A stretch of DNA of 64,000 nucleotides from Ramlibacter henchirensis (GTDB taxonomy: Bacteria; Pseudomonadota; Gammaproteobacteria; Burkholderiales; Burkholderiaceae_C). The notes under the pieces were generated by a model, which had not been told where the DNA came from, searched no databases, and saw only the letters and a program-made list of their open reading frames with translations. The position numbers and the translations under genes were made by a program. Each line of letters opens with the position of its first letter. Within the stretch, counting starts at the first letter, position 1. Below are positions 42,071 to 51,002 of this stretch, piece after piece. The stretch is taken from positions 930,001 to 994,000 of the forward strand of contig NZ_SMLM01000001.1 in the NCBI RefSeq assembly GCF_004682015.1, in the 5' to 3' direction.

Positions 42071-43535
42071 AGCGGATCGCGTGCTCGGCGCGGCGCCGGG
42101 CGCCACGGCGGCGTCGGCCACGGCTGCGGCCGTGGCTGCTCCACCGCCCGCGCCCGCGCTGCCCGGGCCGGCCGTGTTCAGCCACAGCCGGCTGCTGCGC
42201 GCGTTCGAGGCCTTCGTCGAGCCGCTCGCGACCGTGCTGTCGCTGTGGATCCTCGTGGGGCTGATCGAGGGCGAGCTGAGCCCGCGCTGGGTCGGCCTGT
42301 CGATCGTGGCCTTCGCCCTGGCTTACCCCGGGCGGCCGCAGCTGCGCGCTTCCGCGGCCCGCGTGATCGCGGACACGGTGCTGGCCTGGGCCTGGACCTG
42401 CGGGCTGCTGCTCGCCACCGGCTATGCGATCGACGCGCTGGACGACTTCTCGCGCGACGTGGTGATGAACTGGCTGTGGCTCGCGCCCGTGTCGCAGCTG
42501 GCGGCGCACTGGGCGCTGCGCCAGTCCGCGCCGCAACTGATCCGGCTGGCCGGTCCCCCGCTGCGCGCCGTGGTCGTGGGCATGAACGAGCAGGGCGGCT
42601 CGCTGGCCGACCGCCTGACGATGGCGCACTACACCGGGGTCGAGCTGCTCGGCTTCTTCGACGACCGCACGCCGGACCGCATCCATGGCCGCGGCCGCCA
42701 CCGCATGCTCGGGCGCATCGAGGAGATCGCCGGCTATGTGAAGAAAAACAACGTTCAGCTGGTCTACCTGTCGCTGCCGATGGCGTCGCAGCCGCGCATC
42801 AAGCAGCTGCTCGACGCGCTCAAGGACACGACCGCGTCGGTGTACTTCGTGCCCGACATGTTCGTGACGGACCTGATCCAGGGCCGCACCGATTCGATCT
42901 GCGGCATGCCGGTGATCTCCGTGTGCGAAACACCGTTCCGCGGACCCAATGCGGTGGTCAAGCGGGCCAGCGACATAGCGCTGTCTGTTGCGATCCTGCT
43001 ACTGCTTTCGCCGCTGATGCTGGGCATCGCCGCGGCCATCAAGCTGACGTCGCCGGGACCGGTGATCTTCCGGCAGCGGCGCTACGGCCTGTGGGGCCAG
43101 CAGATCTTCGTCTACAAGTTCCGCTCGATGACGGTGACGGAGGACGGCGAGGCGATCACGCAGGCGCGCAAGGACGATCCCCGGGTCACGCCGCTCGGGC
43201 GCTTCCTGCGTCGCACTTCCATGGATGAGCTGCCGCAGTTCATCAACGTTTTGCAGGGCCGCATGAGCATCGTCGGGCCGCGGCCGCACGCCGTAGCGCA
43301 CAACGAGATGTATAGGCCGCTGATCAAGAGCTACATGATCCGCCATAAGGTCAAACCCGGAATCACGGGTTGGGCGCAGGTGAACGGTTATCGCGGCGAG
43401 ACCGATTGCCTGGAAAAGATGGAAGCGCGAATTCGCTGTGACCTTGACTATCTGCGAAACTGGTCACTGCGGCTGGACCTCTACATCATCTGGAGGACCA
43501 TCCGCCTGGTGTTCAAGGATGGCGCGGCTTATTGA
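42063..43535 (+). CDS. Undecaprenyl-phosphate hexose-1-phosphate transferase (EpsB/WcaJ-like)
   Basis: This 490-residue polyprenol-phosphate sugar transferase starts the polymer by moving a hexose-1-phosphate, usually glucose, to undecaprenyl phosphate. An Ala/Pro-rich leader is followed by four N-terminal membrane helices and a Rossmann-like middle (LRAVVVGMNEQGGSLADRLT). A fifth helix (IALSVAILLLLSPLMLGIAA) leads into the catalytic domain (GPVIFRQRRYGLWGQQIFVY, KFRSM, RRTSMDELPQFINVLQGRMS, GITGWAQVNGYRGET). The Asp-Glu pair in MDEL is catalytic in this family. Its start lies inside the end of epsA. Confidence 0.92.
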   Translation: MPEADRVLGAAPGATAASATAAAVAAPPPAPALPGPAVFSHSRLLRAFEAFVEPLATVLSLWILVGLIEGELSPRWVGLSIVAFALAYPGRPQLRASAARVIADTVLAWAWTCGLLLATGYAIDALDDFSRDVVMNWLWLAPVSQLAAHWALRQSAPQLIRLAGPPLRAVVVGMNEQGGSLADRLTMAHYTGVELLGFFDDRTPDRIHGRGRHRMLGRIEEIAGYVKKNNVQLVYLSLPMASQPRIKQLLDALKDTTASVYFVPDMFVTDLIQGRTDSICGMPVISVCETPFRGPNAVVKRASDIALSVAILLLLSPLMLGIAAAIKLTSPGPVIFRQRRYGLWGQQIFVYKFRSMTVTEDGEAITQARKDDPRVTPLGRFLRRTSMDELPQFINVLQGRMSIVGPRPHAVAHNEMYRPLIKSYMIRHKVKPGITGWAQVNGYRGETDCLEKMEARIRCDLDYLRNWSLRLDLYIIWRTIRLVFKDGAAY

Positions 43536-43640
43536 GCACTAGCACCAATGAGCCATTGTCCGCCCGTCGGCCTGTGCGTGACCATCCCGAGGATGAGTGG
43601 AGTCTGGTCGCGCCTGGCGTTCCTCGTGAGAGAACACCAA

Positions 43641-44960
43641 ATGAAGAAACCTTCCATCCGGCCCGTGTTGAGCGTCGTGGCGGCGGCGTGCCTGCTGCCC
43701 GCCGTGCATGCACAAACCACCCTCCAGTCGCCCCCGGGCGGCCTGGGCCAGTCCGCCGCGCAGCCGGCGGGCCAGGCCGCCGGCACGCCCATGACCCAGT
43801 CCATGGGCACGCCGATGACGGTCGACATGTCGCCCGCGCAGGCGATCTCGCAACCGTACTCGCCCGTGTCTTCCGCGGCCGACCAGCGCGAGGGACTGCA
43901 GTTCCGCGCGCGCGCCGGCGTGGAGCGTGACGACAACGTGCTGCGCACCAACGGCGGCGAGATCTCGGACACGATCACCGGCCTGGGCGTCGGCCTGCGC
44001 TACCAGAAGCGCCTGAGCCAGCAGGAGATCGTGCTGGACGCCGAGTACGACCGCTACGACTTCGACGAGCTCGGCACCGACTACAACACCTTCAACTACG
44101 CGGCCGCCTGGCGCTTCCGCTTCGGCGATCGCATCGACGGCACGGCGAGCGCCGACCGCCGCCAGTTCCGCGACGTCACGTCCAACGGCCTGGCCGCGGC
44201 CATCAACCGCCGCACCGAGCGCAACGAGCTGGTCGAGGGCGGCTACCGCCTGGGCGCCTCCTGGCGCGTGCTGGCCGGCCTGCAGCACAACAAGACGCGC
44301 AGCACCGACCCGACGGCGTTCGAGTCCAACCTGACGCAGACCAGCGGCCGCGTGGGCCTGGCCTTCGAGCCGGCCACCGGTTCCACCGCGGCCGTGCGTT
44401 ACCGCCGCGGCAACGGCGAGTACGACAACGCGCCGGTCGTCACCGACTTCGACGACAACGAGATCGACGTCACCGCGCGCTGGGTGCTGTCGCCCCGCAC
44501 CACGGTCGAGGGCCGCCTGGGCTGGCTGGAGCGCGAGCACGACGCCGCCCCGACGCGCGACTTCGACGGCCTGGTCGGCTCCGCCGCCGTGAGCTGGGCG
44601 ATCACCGCCAAGACCAGCCTGACGGCCGGCTACGCGCGCGAGCTGGGCAGCTACCTGGGCGGCACCGGCGGCCACCAGGAAAGCGACCGCTTCTTCATCG
44701 GTCCCGTGTGGCGCGCCACCGAGCTGATCACCGTCAGCCTGCGCTACGACCATGAGAACCGCCGCTTCGAGGACGTCACCGGCAGCGCCGACGTCGGCCG
44801 CGAGGACAAGTTCAACGTGGGCACGCTCGGCGTCGAGTGGGCCATCCGCCGCACCATCAGTCTGGGCGCGCAGTACCGCATCGAGCGCCGCTCGTCGAAC
44901 CTGCCCGCCTTCGACTACCGCGCCAACGTGATCGGCCTGACTGCGAAGTTGACGATCTGA
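43641..44960 (+). CDS. epsL: EpsL-like outer-membrane beta-barrel protein
   Basis: This protein has 439 residues with a signal peptide (PSIRPVLSVVAAACLLPAVH). A Gln/Ala/Pro/Gly-rich linker follows, with a duplicated MTQSMGTPMTVDMS-type segment. The rest alternates polar and aromatic or hydrophobic residues in about 16 strands, for example LQFRARAGVERDDNVLRTNG, IVLDAEYDRYDFDELGTDYN and TVEGRLGWLEREHDAAPTRD. Position and pattern match EpsL of XrtB-type loci, an outer-membrane protein for polymer export. ATG 43641 was chosen because it begins the signal peptide; the upstream in-frame ATG has no supporting bias. Confidence 0.82.
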   Translation: MKKPSIRPVLSVVAAACLLPAVHAQTTLQSPPGGLGQSAAQPAGQAAGTPMTQSMGTPMTVDMSPAQAISQPYSPVSSAADQREGLQFRARAGVERDDNVLRTNGGEISDTITGLGVGLRYQKRLSQQEIVLDAEYDRYDFDELGTDYNTFNYAAAWRFRFGDRIDGTASADRRQFRDVTSNGLAAAINRRTERNELVEGGYRLGASWRVLAGLQHNKTRSTDPTAFESNLTQTSGRVGLAFEPATGSTAAVRYRRGNGEYDNAPVVTDFDDNEIDVTARWVLSPRTTVEGRLGWLEREHDAAPTRDFDGLVGSAAVSWAITAKTSLTAGYARELGSYLGGTGGHQESDRFFIGPVWRATELITVSLRYDHENRRFEDVTGSADVGREDKFNVGTLGVEWAIRRTISLGAQYRIERRSSNLPAFDYRANVIGLTAKLTI

Positions 44961-45006
44961 CGTTGCCGCGCGGGCAACCGCAGGCATTTTTGAAGGGAGA
45001 TAAAAG

Positions 45007-45876
45007 ATGAAACGCGTGATTCGATCGATGGGAGCCCTGCTCCTGGGGCTGGCCATGGCCGCCCAGGCGGCCGGGCCCGCCCAGCGGGCGACGGTGGCGC
45101 CCCGGCCCACCTCGGCGCCGGCGGCGGAGCAGGGCGCGAACACGCCCAGCGCCGACTACCGCCTCGGCCCCGGCGACCAGATCCGGGTTCAGGTCTACCA
45201 GAACCCGGACCTGTCGATCGAAGCACGCGTTTCCGAACAGGGCACGATCAACTACCCGCTGGTGGGTGCGATCAACCTGGGCGGCAACACCATCGGCCAG
45301 GCCGAGAACAAGATCGCCTCGGCCCTCAAGAACGGCAACTTCCTCAAGCAGCCGCAGGTCAACATCGTCCTGCTGCAGGTGCGCGGCAACCAGGTCGCCG
45401 TGCTCGGCCAGGTGCAGAAGCCCGGCCGCTTCCCGCTGGAGACCACCAACACCCGCGTGAGCGACCTGCTCGCGGCGGCCGGCGGCGTCACGCCCATGGG
45501 CGACGACACGCTGATCGTCACCGGCACCCGCAACGGCCAGCCGTTCCGCAAGGTGATCGACATCCCGGCGCTGTTCCTGAACCAGCGCAGCCAGGACGAC
45601 ATCACGGTGCAGGGCGGCGACACGCTCTTCGTCAACAAGGCGCCCGTCTACTACATCTACGGCGAGGCCCAGCGCCCCGGTCCGTACCGCATCGAGCGCG
45701 GCATGACCGTGCAGCAGGCCGTGGCCCAGGGCGGCGGCCCCACCCCCCGCGGCAGCCTGAACCGCCTGCGCCTGACGCGGGTCGGCCCCGACGGCCGCCA
45801 GGTGGAAACCGACGCGAGGCTGGGCGACCCGGTCCTGCCGAACGACGTCATCTTCGTGCGCGAGAGCCTCTTCTAA
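45007..45876 (+). CDS. epsE: EpsE polysaccharide export protein (Wza-like, SLBB domains)
   Basis: This 289-residue protein starts at ATG 45007 with GAAGGGAG upstream. It has a signal peptide (RVIRSMGALLLGLAMAAQAA), a Poly_export domain (YRLGPGDQIRVQVYQNPDLS, EARVSEQGTINYPLVG, KQPQVNIVLLQVRGNQV), then SLBB repeats (VLGQVQKPGRFPLE and YYIYGEAQRPGPYRIERGMT). It should form the periplasmic/outer-membrane export conduit. Unlike Wza it has no lipobox Cys, so it is not lipidated and probably needs EpsL as the outer-membrane barrel. Confidence 0.93.
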   Translation: MKRVIRSMGALLLGLAMAAQAAGPAQRATVAPRPTSAPAAEQGANTPSADYRLGPGDQIRVQVYQNPDLSIEARVSEQGTINYPLVGAINLGGNTIGQAENKIASALKNGNFLKQPQVNIVLLQVRGNQVAVLGQVQKPGRFPLETTNTRVSDLLAAAGGVTPMGDDTLIVTGTRNGQPFRKVIDIPALFLNQRSQDDITVQGGDTLFVNKAPVYYIYGEAQRPGPYRIERGMTVQQAVAQGGGPTPRGSLNRLRLTRVGPDGRQVETDARLGDPVLPNDVIFVRESLF

Positions 45877-45904
45877 GAACAACAACAACGGAGCAACTCG
45901 AGCC

Positions 45905-47308
45905 ATGAACCTGTACCAATTCCTCTCCGTCCTTCGTGCCCGCCGCACGATGGTTTTCGTGATCTTCCTGTCCACCATCGCGCTGGCCCTGGCCTGGGTG
46001 ATGCTGCGGCCGAAGTACTACACCGCGCACGCGCCCATCCTGGTGGACCTGCGCGCCAACGACCCGCTGGCGCAGCCCAACTACCAGAGCATCGTGCCGC
46101 AGGCGTACATGGCCACGCAGATGGACATCGTGCGCAGCAACCGGGTGGCCGAACGCGTGGTCGACATGCTCGGCCTCGAGAAGGATCCGGAGTCGAAGGA
46201 GGCCTGGCAGAAGGAGGGCGGCAAGGGCACGCTCAAGGCCTTCCTGGCCAGCGACCTGCTGACCGGCCTGGAAGTCAAGCCGGCGCGCGAGAGCAACATC
46301 ATCAACATCTCCTACACGTCGCGCAGCGCGACCCAGGCGGCCAAAGTGGCCAACGCGTTCTCCGAGGCCTACCTCGACGTCGCACTGGACATCAAGACCG
46401 ACCCGGCCAAGAAGTACTCCACCTGGTTCGACGACCAGCTGAAGTTCGCGCGCGACCGGCTGGAGAAGGCGCAGACCGCGCTCACCGCCTACCAGCAGCG
46501 AACCGGCGTCATCAGCGCCGACGGCGTGGACATGGAGACGCAGCGGCTCAACGAGCTGTCTTCCCAGCTCACGCTGGTGCAGGGGCAGCTGACCGACGTC
46601 GCGAACAAGCGCGCCGCCTCGGCCGGCAGCATCTCCGAGGCGATGAACAGCCCGCTGATCAACACGCTCAAGTCCAACATCGCCGCGCAGGAAGCGCGCA
46701 TCCAGGAGGCCAGCGCCAACCTGGGCTCGCGCCACCCGCAGATGATCCGGATGCAGGACGAGCTGAACGCGATGAAGTCGCGCCTGTCCTCTGAGACGGC
46801 CAGCATCGGCAGCGCCATCGATACCGCCTACCAGGTCGGCCGCGCCCGCGAGCGCGAGCTGCAGTCCGCGGTGAACGCCCAGCGTGCCCGCGTCATGCAG
46901 TTCAACCGCTTCCGCGACGAACTCAACGTGCTGCGGCGCGACCTCGAGGCCGCGCAGAAGGCGTACGAGGCCGTCAGCGAGCGCGCGTCGCAGTCCAAGC
47001 TGCAGGCCCTGACCAACCAGACCAACATCCAGCGTCTGGCGACCGCGGTGGAGCCGCTGCAACCGAAGGGACCGACCACCGAGCTCGCGCTTGCCCTCGC
47101 GGCCTTCGGGGGGCTGCTGCTGGCCCTGGCCGGTGCGCTGCTGATGGAACTGCTCAATCGCCGCGTCCGTTCCGTCGACGACCTGTCGCTCGCCACCAAC
47201 CTGCCTGTGCTGGCCACGGTGCCGGCCCACAACGGCCGTGAATCGCTGCATCTGTTGACCCATGCGCCCACCCGCCCGGCGCTGTCCTACCGCGGGAGCC
47301 TCGCATGA
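45905..47308 (+). CDS. epsF: EpsF chain-length determinant (Wzz/GNVR family)
   Basis: This 467-residue protein has an N-terminal helix (TMVFVIFLSTIALALAWVML), then a periplasmic part with long coiled coils (FARDRLEKAQTALTAYQQRT; ARIQEASANLGSRHPQMIRM). The GNVR-type PxxP region LQPKGPTTELALALAAFGG leads into a C-terminal helix (LLLALAGALLMELLNRRVRS). Wzz proteins set polymer length with the polymerase and the tyrosine kinase. The stop overlaps epsG by 4 nt (ATGA), a typical pairing of adaptor and kinase. Confidence 0.93.
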   Translation: MNLYQFLSVLRARRTMVFVIFLSTIALALAWVMLRPKYYTAHAPILVDLRANDPLAQPNYQSIVPQAYMATQMDIVRSNRVAERVVDMLGLEKDPESKEAWQKEGGKGTLKAFLASDLLTGLEVKPARESNIINISYTSRSATQAAKVANAFSEAYLDVALDIKTDPAKKYSTWFDDQLKFARDRLEKAQTALTAYQQRTGVISADGVDMETQRLNELSSQLTLVQGQLTDVANKRAASAGSISEAMNSPLINTLKSNIAAQEARIQEASANLGSRHPQMIRMQDELNAMKSRLSSETASIGSAIDTAYQVGRARERELQSAVNAQRARVMQFNRFRDELNVLRRDLEAAQKAYEAVSERASQSKLQALTNQTNIQRLATAVEPLQPKGPTTELALALAAFGGLLLALAGALLMELLNRRVRSVDDLSLATNLPVLATVPAHNGRESLHLLTHAPTRPALSYRGSLA

Positions 47309-48210
47309 ACAGCCAGATCCTGCCCCTGCACCGCGACCTCGAACTGGTCGGTCCGGTCTCGCGCGAAACCGCACTGCCGATCGGCGCGATCCTGGTCGAC
47401 GCCGGCCGCCTCACCCAGGACGAGGCCGAGCGCATCCACGACTACCAGAAGAAGGTCGGCCTGCCGTTCGGCGAAGCCGGCATCTCGATGGGCCTGCTCA
47501 CCGACGAGGACGTGCGCCACGCGCTCGCCCTGCAGTTCGGCCATGCCAGCATCTCGCCCGATGCCGGCCTGGGCAAGGACCTGGTGGCCGCGTATGAGCC
47601 GGACAGCCCCGCGGTGGAGCACCTGCGCAGCCTGCGCGCCCAGCTGATGCTGCGCTGGTTCGAGAACGACGCCGGCCACCAGTCGGCGCTGGCGATCGTC
47701 AGCCCCGGTCCGGGGGAAGGCCGCAGCTACATCACCGCCAACCTTGCCGTGCTGTTCTCGCAGATGGGCAAGCGCACGCTGGTGATCGACGCCGACCTGC
47801 GCAAGCCCAGGCAGCACCGCATCTTCGGCCTGCCCGGCAAGATCGGGCTGTCCGCGCTGCTGGCGGGACGCGCCGGCGCCGAGGTGATGTGCGAGATCAA
47901 GCAGCTGCCCGGCCTCACCGTGCTGCCGGCCGGCGTGCTGCCGCCCAACCCGCAGGAGCTGCTGTCGCGGCCGCAGTTCCAGCGGCTGATCCAGTCGCTG
48001 CGCGGCATGTACGAGGTGATCCTGGTCGACACGCCGCCCGCCGGCGCGTGGGCCGATGCCAGCACCGTGGCGGCGCGCTCCGGCGCGGCGCTGATGGTGA
48101 CCTGCCGCGACCGCAGCTCGATGCCGCGCGTGATCAAGCTGTCCGAAGACCTCAAGGAATTCGGAGTCACCGTCGTGGGGGCCGTCCTCAACGGGGCGGG
48201 AGCCGTGTGA
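47305..48210 (+). CDS. epsG: EpsG bacterial tyrosine kinase-like ATPase with MshEN-like N-terminus
   Basis: This 301-residue protein has an N-terminal domain at residues about 24-82 (LPIGAILVDAGRLTQDEAER, then FGEAGISMGLLTDEDVRHAL) that resembles the two-helix GspE-N/MshEN unit. The BY-kinase domain follows: the Walker A region SPGPGEGRSYITANLAV at 133-149, the Walker A' TLVIDADLRKP at 158-168 and LVDTPPAGAWADAS as Walker B. Position 140 is Arg where Lys is usual (GEGRSY for GEGKST). The C-terminus lacks the Tyr cluster of Wzc. It is translationally coupled to epsF and to the next gene (GTGA). Confidence 0.9.
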   Translation: MNSQILPLHRDLELVGPVSRETALPIGAILVDAGRLTQDEAERIHDYQKKVGLPFGEAGISMGLLTDEDVRHALALQFGHASISPDAGLGKDLVAAYEPDSPAVEHLRSLRAQLMLRWFENDAGHQSALAIVSPGPGEGRSYITANLAVLFSQMGKRTLVIDADLRKPRQHRIFGLPGKIGLSALLAGRAGAEVMCEIKQLPGLTVLPAGVLPPNPQELLSRPQFQRLIQSLRGMYEVILVDTPPAGAWADASTVAARSGAALMVTCRDRSSMPRVIKLSEDLKEFGVTVVGAVLNGAGAV

Positions 48211-48995
48211 CATCCTCTGCGCTGCCATCTCCCTCCCGGGACTGGCAGGTGCGCTGGTACCAGCTGGTGCGATCGATGGCGCGGGTCAGCACCGCGCGCG
48301 GCGAGGAGCAGCTGGTCGACTGGCTGCTGCGTCCCGGCGAGGCGCGCGTGCTGGCCTTCGTCAACGCGCCCGCCATGAACCTGGTGGCCGAGTCCGAGCC
48401 GTTCTACCAGGCGCTCATGTCGGCCGACGTGGTGGTGCGCGACGGCATCGGCGTCTCGCTCCTGATGCAGCTGTGCAACCAGGCGCCCGGGCAGAACCTG
48501 AACGCGCGGGAGCTGATCCCCAAGGTGCTGACGCGGTCCAATGGCCTGCCGCTGGCCCTGTTCGGCACGCGCGAGCCCTGGCTCTCGCGGGCCCGCAATG
48601 CGGTGCGCGAGAAGTTCGCGCCAGACAGCGAGTGCGTGGTCGCGCATGGGCACCTGCAGCTGCAGGACTACATCCGCATCGCGGCGCAGCACCGGCCGCG
48701 AGTGATCGTGCTGGGCATGGACATGCCGCGGCAGGAGCAGGTGGCCGTGGCGCTGGGCGCGGCGCTCGGATCGCCCTGCCTGATCGTGTGCGGCGGCGCG
48801 ATCATCGACTTCCTGGGCGGCAAGGTGCCGTGGGCGCCGCGCTGGATGCGCCGCAGCGGCCTCGAGTGGCTGTTCCGCCTCGCGCGTGAGCCGCGCCGGT
48901 TCTGGGACCGCTACGTGCACGGCAATCCGCTCTTCGTGAAGCGGGCGCTGTCGATCGCGGCGCGCTCCTTGCGCCACGGTCCGCAGATCGCGTAG
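48207..48995 (+). CDS. WecG/TagA/CpsF family glycosyltransferase
   Basis: This 262-residue protein starts at GTG 48207, overlapping epsG by 4 nt. The family core is present: ARVLAFVNAPAMNLVAESEP, FYQALMSADVVVRDGIGVSL, PLALFGTREPWLSRARNAVR, VIVLGMDMPRQEQVA and IVCGGAIIDFLGGKVPWAPR. Family members add N-acetylmannosamine-type or other sugars to lipid-linked intermediates. The conserved Asp in DGIG-x-S is the usual catalytic-site residue. It is the last gene of the rightward arm. The added sugar is not known. Confidence 0.9.
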   Translation: MTSSALPSPSRDWQVRWYQLVRSMARVSTARGEEQLVDWLLRPGEARVLAFVNAPAMNLVAESEPFYQALMSADVVVRDGIGVSLLMQLCNQAPGQNLNARELIPKVLTRSNGLPLALFGTREPWLSRARNAVREKFAPDSECVVAHGHLQLQDYIRIAAQHRPRVIVLGMDMPRQEQVAVALGAALGSPCLIVCGGAIIDFLGGKVPWAPRWMRRSGLEWLFRLAREPRRFWDRYVHGNPLFVKRALSIAARSLRHGPQIA

Positions 48996-49031
48996 CTTTC
49001 GCACCGGGGCGCGGGCGGGCCAGAATCCGGC

Positions 49032-49358
49032 ATGCCCCGCCGACCGCACTACCACGTCTACGTCGTCGAACTCGCCGACCAGGTGTGGAACGCGGCGCGC
49101 TTTCGCAAGGCCAATCCGGATTACGAACCGGGAAAGCCACTGGTCTACGTCGGCATGACCGGCCTCGATCCCGACGTGCGGTTCGACAAGCACAAGGCCG
49201 GCATCCAGGCCAATCGCTACGTGCAGGAGTGGGGGCTGCGGCTGCTTCCGCATTTGTACGAACGTTTCAACCCGATGCCCTACCAGGCGGCCCGCGAGAT
49301 GGAAGTGGAGCTCGGCATCCAGCTGCGCCGCGCGGGCTACGGCGTCTGGCAGGGGTGA
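49032..49358 (+). CDS. GIY-YIG-like small protein
   Basis: This 108-residue protein has YHVYVVELADQVWN and later PLVYVGMTGLDPDVRFDKHK, which match the GIY-YIG pattern (V-Y-V and V-Y-V-G strands, then Arg in the helix). AAREMEVELGIQLRRAGYGV carries the Glu expected at the metal site. The middle insertion between the two strands is longer than in UvrC. It could be an endonuclease or a degenerate relative. It starts 36 nt after the glycosyltransferase stop and is probably not part of polymer synthesis. Confidence 0.7.
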   Translation: MPRRPHYHVYVVELADQVWNAARFRKANPDYEPGKPLVYVGMTGLDPDVRFDKHKAGIQANRYVQEWGLRLLPHLYERFNPMPYQAAREMEVELGIQLRRAGYGVWQG

Positions 49359-49503
49359 GGAATACGGAGGGCTCATCAATCGCGGCTGACGCACGCCGTC
49401 GGTGGCTCGGCTGTACGCCTGCACAACGGCTTGTTACGCTCGAGCGGATGCCCTTTCACCCCATTTGCACAGATCCAGGCCGGGCGACGACCGGAACCCG
49501 CGC

Positions 49504-50925
49504 GTGACGCCCGACGCCGTGGTGGTGGGCGCCGGCGTCGCCGGCCTGCGCTGCGCGATGGCGCTGGCGGACGCGGGGATGAAGGTGCTGGTGCTGGAGG
49601 CCGCGCCGCATGCCGGCGGCCGCGCGAGCAGCTGGACCGACGAGACCACCGGGCTGCAGGTCGACACCGGCCCGCACGTGGTCAGCTCCGAGCACCGCAA
49701 CTTCATGGCCATGCTCAAGCGCGTGGGCACCGCGGAGCAGGTGCTGTGGCAGCGGCGTCCGCTGATCACGCTGCACGACGCCAAGGGCGTGCTGCGCATG
49801 CCCAGCCCCCGCCTGCCGCCGCCGCTGCACGGCCTGCCGCTGCTGCCGCGCGCGCTCACGCGCCTGTCGCTGCACGACGCATGGTCGCACCTGCGCATCG
49901 CCTGGCGCGCGGCGCGCCTGAACGAGCGCACGCTGCGCGACCTGGACGTGGAGGAGGCCCACGCCTACCTGCGCGACATGGGCGTGCGGCCCGCCGCCGT
50001 GGAGTGGTTCTGGCGGTCGGCCATGCTGGCGCTGCTGAACGTGCCGCTCGAGCAGTGCTCGGCCGCGTCGATGATGCGCGTGTTCCGCCTGATGCTCGGG
50101 CGCAGCGGCTACCACTTCGGTTTCCCGCGCATGGCGCTCTCGCAGCTCTACGTGCCCGGCTGCTGCCGCGCGGTGGTGCGTTCGGGCGGGCAGGTGCTGT
50201 TCGGCGCGCGCGTGCAGCGTTTGCGCATCCACGAAGGCCGGCTGCAGGGCGTGGAGCTGGAAGGCGGCCACCTGGTCGATGCGGGCCGCTGCGTCCTCGC
50301 GCTGCCGCCGAACGACGTCGCGGTGCTCGCGGCCGAGAGCGGCGAGACGGCGCTGAAGCCGCTGGCCACCGCGGCACGCTACTTCAGGCCCAGCCCCTAC
50401 ATCAGCACGTATCTCTGGTTCGACCGCGCCGTGACGCGGGAGCGCTTCTGGGCGCGCACCTGGACACCGCAGGGGCTGAACACCGACTTCTACGACCTCG
50501 CGCGGATCCGCACGTCGCTGTCCGGCGAGCCTTCGGTGATCGCGGCCAACGCCATCGGGCCGATGGCGCGTGGCGACTGGCCGGACGACCGCATCGTCGA
50601 GCACACGATCGGCGAGGTGAAGGAGTTCGCGCCGCTCGCGCGGCAGGCCCGCGTGGTCCATGCGCGCGTGCACCGCACCGCGATGGCGATCCCGCAGCCG
50701 CGGCCCGGGACCGAAGCGCTGCGGCCCCGGAACGCCACGCCGGTCGAAGGCCTCTGGCTGGCCGGCGACTGGACCGATACGTCGCTGCCGTTTTCGATGG
50801 AGAGCGCGGCGCGCTCCGGCGCGCTGGCCGCCGAAGCGGTGCTGGAGACGACCGGCCATCCCCAGACGCTGTCGATCGCCGCGCCCGACACGCGCGGCTT
50901 CGTGCGTCTGTTCCGCGCGCGCTGA
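49504..50925 (+). CDS. HpnE-like FAD-dependent amine oxidoreductase
   Basis: This protein has 473 residues from GTG 49504. It has an FAD Rossmann motif (VVVGAGVAGLRCAMALADAG, MKVLVLEAAPHAGGRASSW), VDTGPHVVSSEHRNFMAML with a family-type His, a substrate lid with LNVPLEQCSAASMMRVFRLM, and a C-terminal FAD contact VEGLWLAGDWTDTSLPFSME. This pattern is that of hydroxysqualene dehydroxylase HpnE and phytoene desaturase-like enzymes. No hpnC, hpnD or shc gene is in the window, so hopanoid synthesis is not proven. It converges on the GH8 gene. Confidence 0.82.
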   Translation: MTPDAVVVGAGVAGLRCAMALADAGMKVLVLEAAPHAGGRASSWTDETTGLQVDTGPHVVSSEHRNFMAMLKRVGTAEQVLWQRRPLITLHDAKGVLRMPSPRLPPPLHGLPLLPRALTRLSLHDAWSHLRIAWRAARLNERTLRDLDVEEAHAYLRDMGVRPAAVEWFWRSAMLALLNVPLEQCSAASMMRVFRLMLGRSGYHFGFPRMALSQLYVPGCCRAVVRSGGQVLFGARVQRLRIHEGRLQGVELEGGHLVDAGRCVLALPPNDVAVLAAESGETALKPLATAARYFRPSPYISTYLWFDRAVTRERFWARTWTPQGLNTDFYDLARIRTSLSGEPSVIAANAIGPMARGDWPDDRIVEHTIGEVKEFAPLARQARVVHARVHRTAMAIPQPRPGTEALRPRNATPVEGLWLAGDWTDTSLPFSMESAARSGALAAEAVLETTGHPQTLSIAAPDTRGFVRLFRAR

Positions 50926-50949
50926 GCGCGCGGCCGTTCAGCCTGTGCC

Positions 50950-50980
50950 GCCGCTGCCGATGCCGCCGGGCGGCAGCGGC
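50950..50980. terminator. Hairpin between convergent genes
   Basis: GCCGCTGCCG (50950-50959) and CGGCAGCGGC (50971-50980) form a perfect 10-bp stem with an 11-nt loop. It sits in the 77-nt gap between the converging HpnE-like and GH8 genes. No T-run is present, so it may be a bidirectional but not a classic intrinsic terminator. Confidence 0.4.
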
Positions 50981-51002
50981 CTGTCCGCAGCGACCTCCTG
51001 CA

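Noticed and set aside
43539..45143. Long minus-strand frame opposite epsL and epsE
   Set aside because: The amino-acid composition is an artefact of the real plus-strand codons and there is no ribosome binding site or domain.
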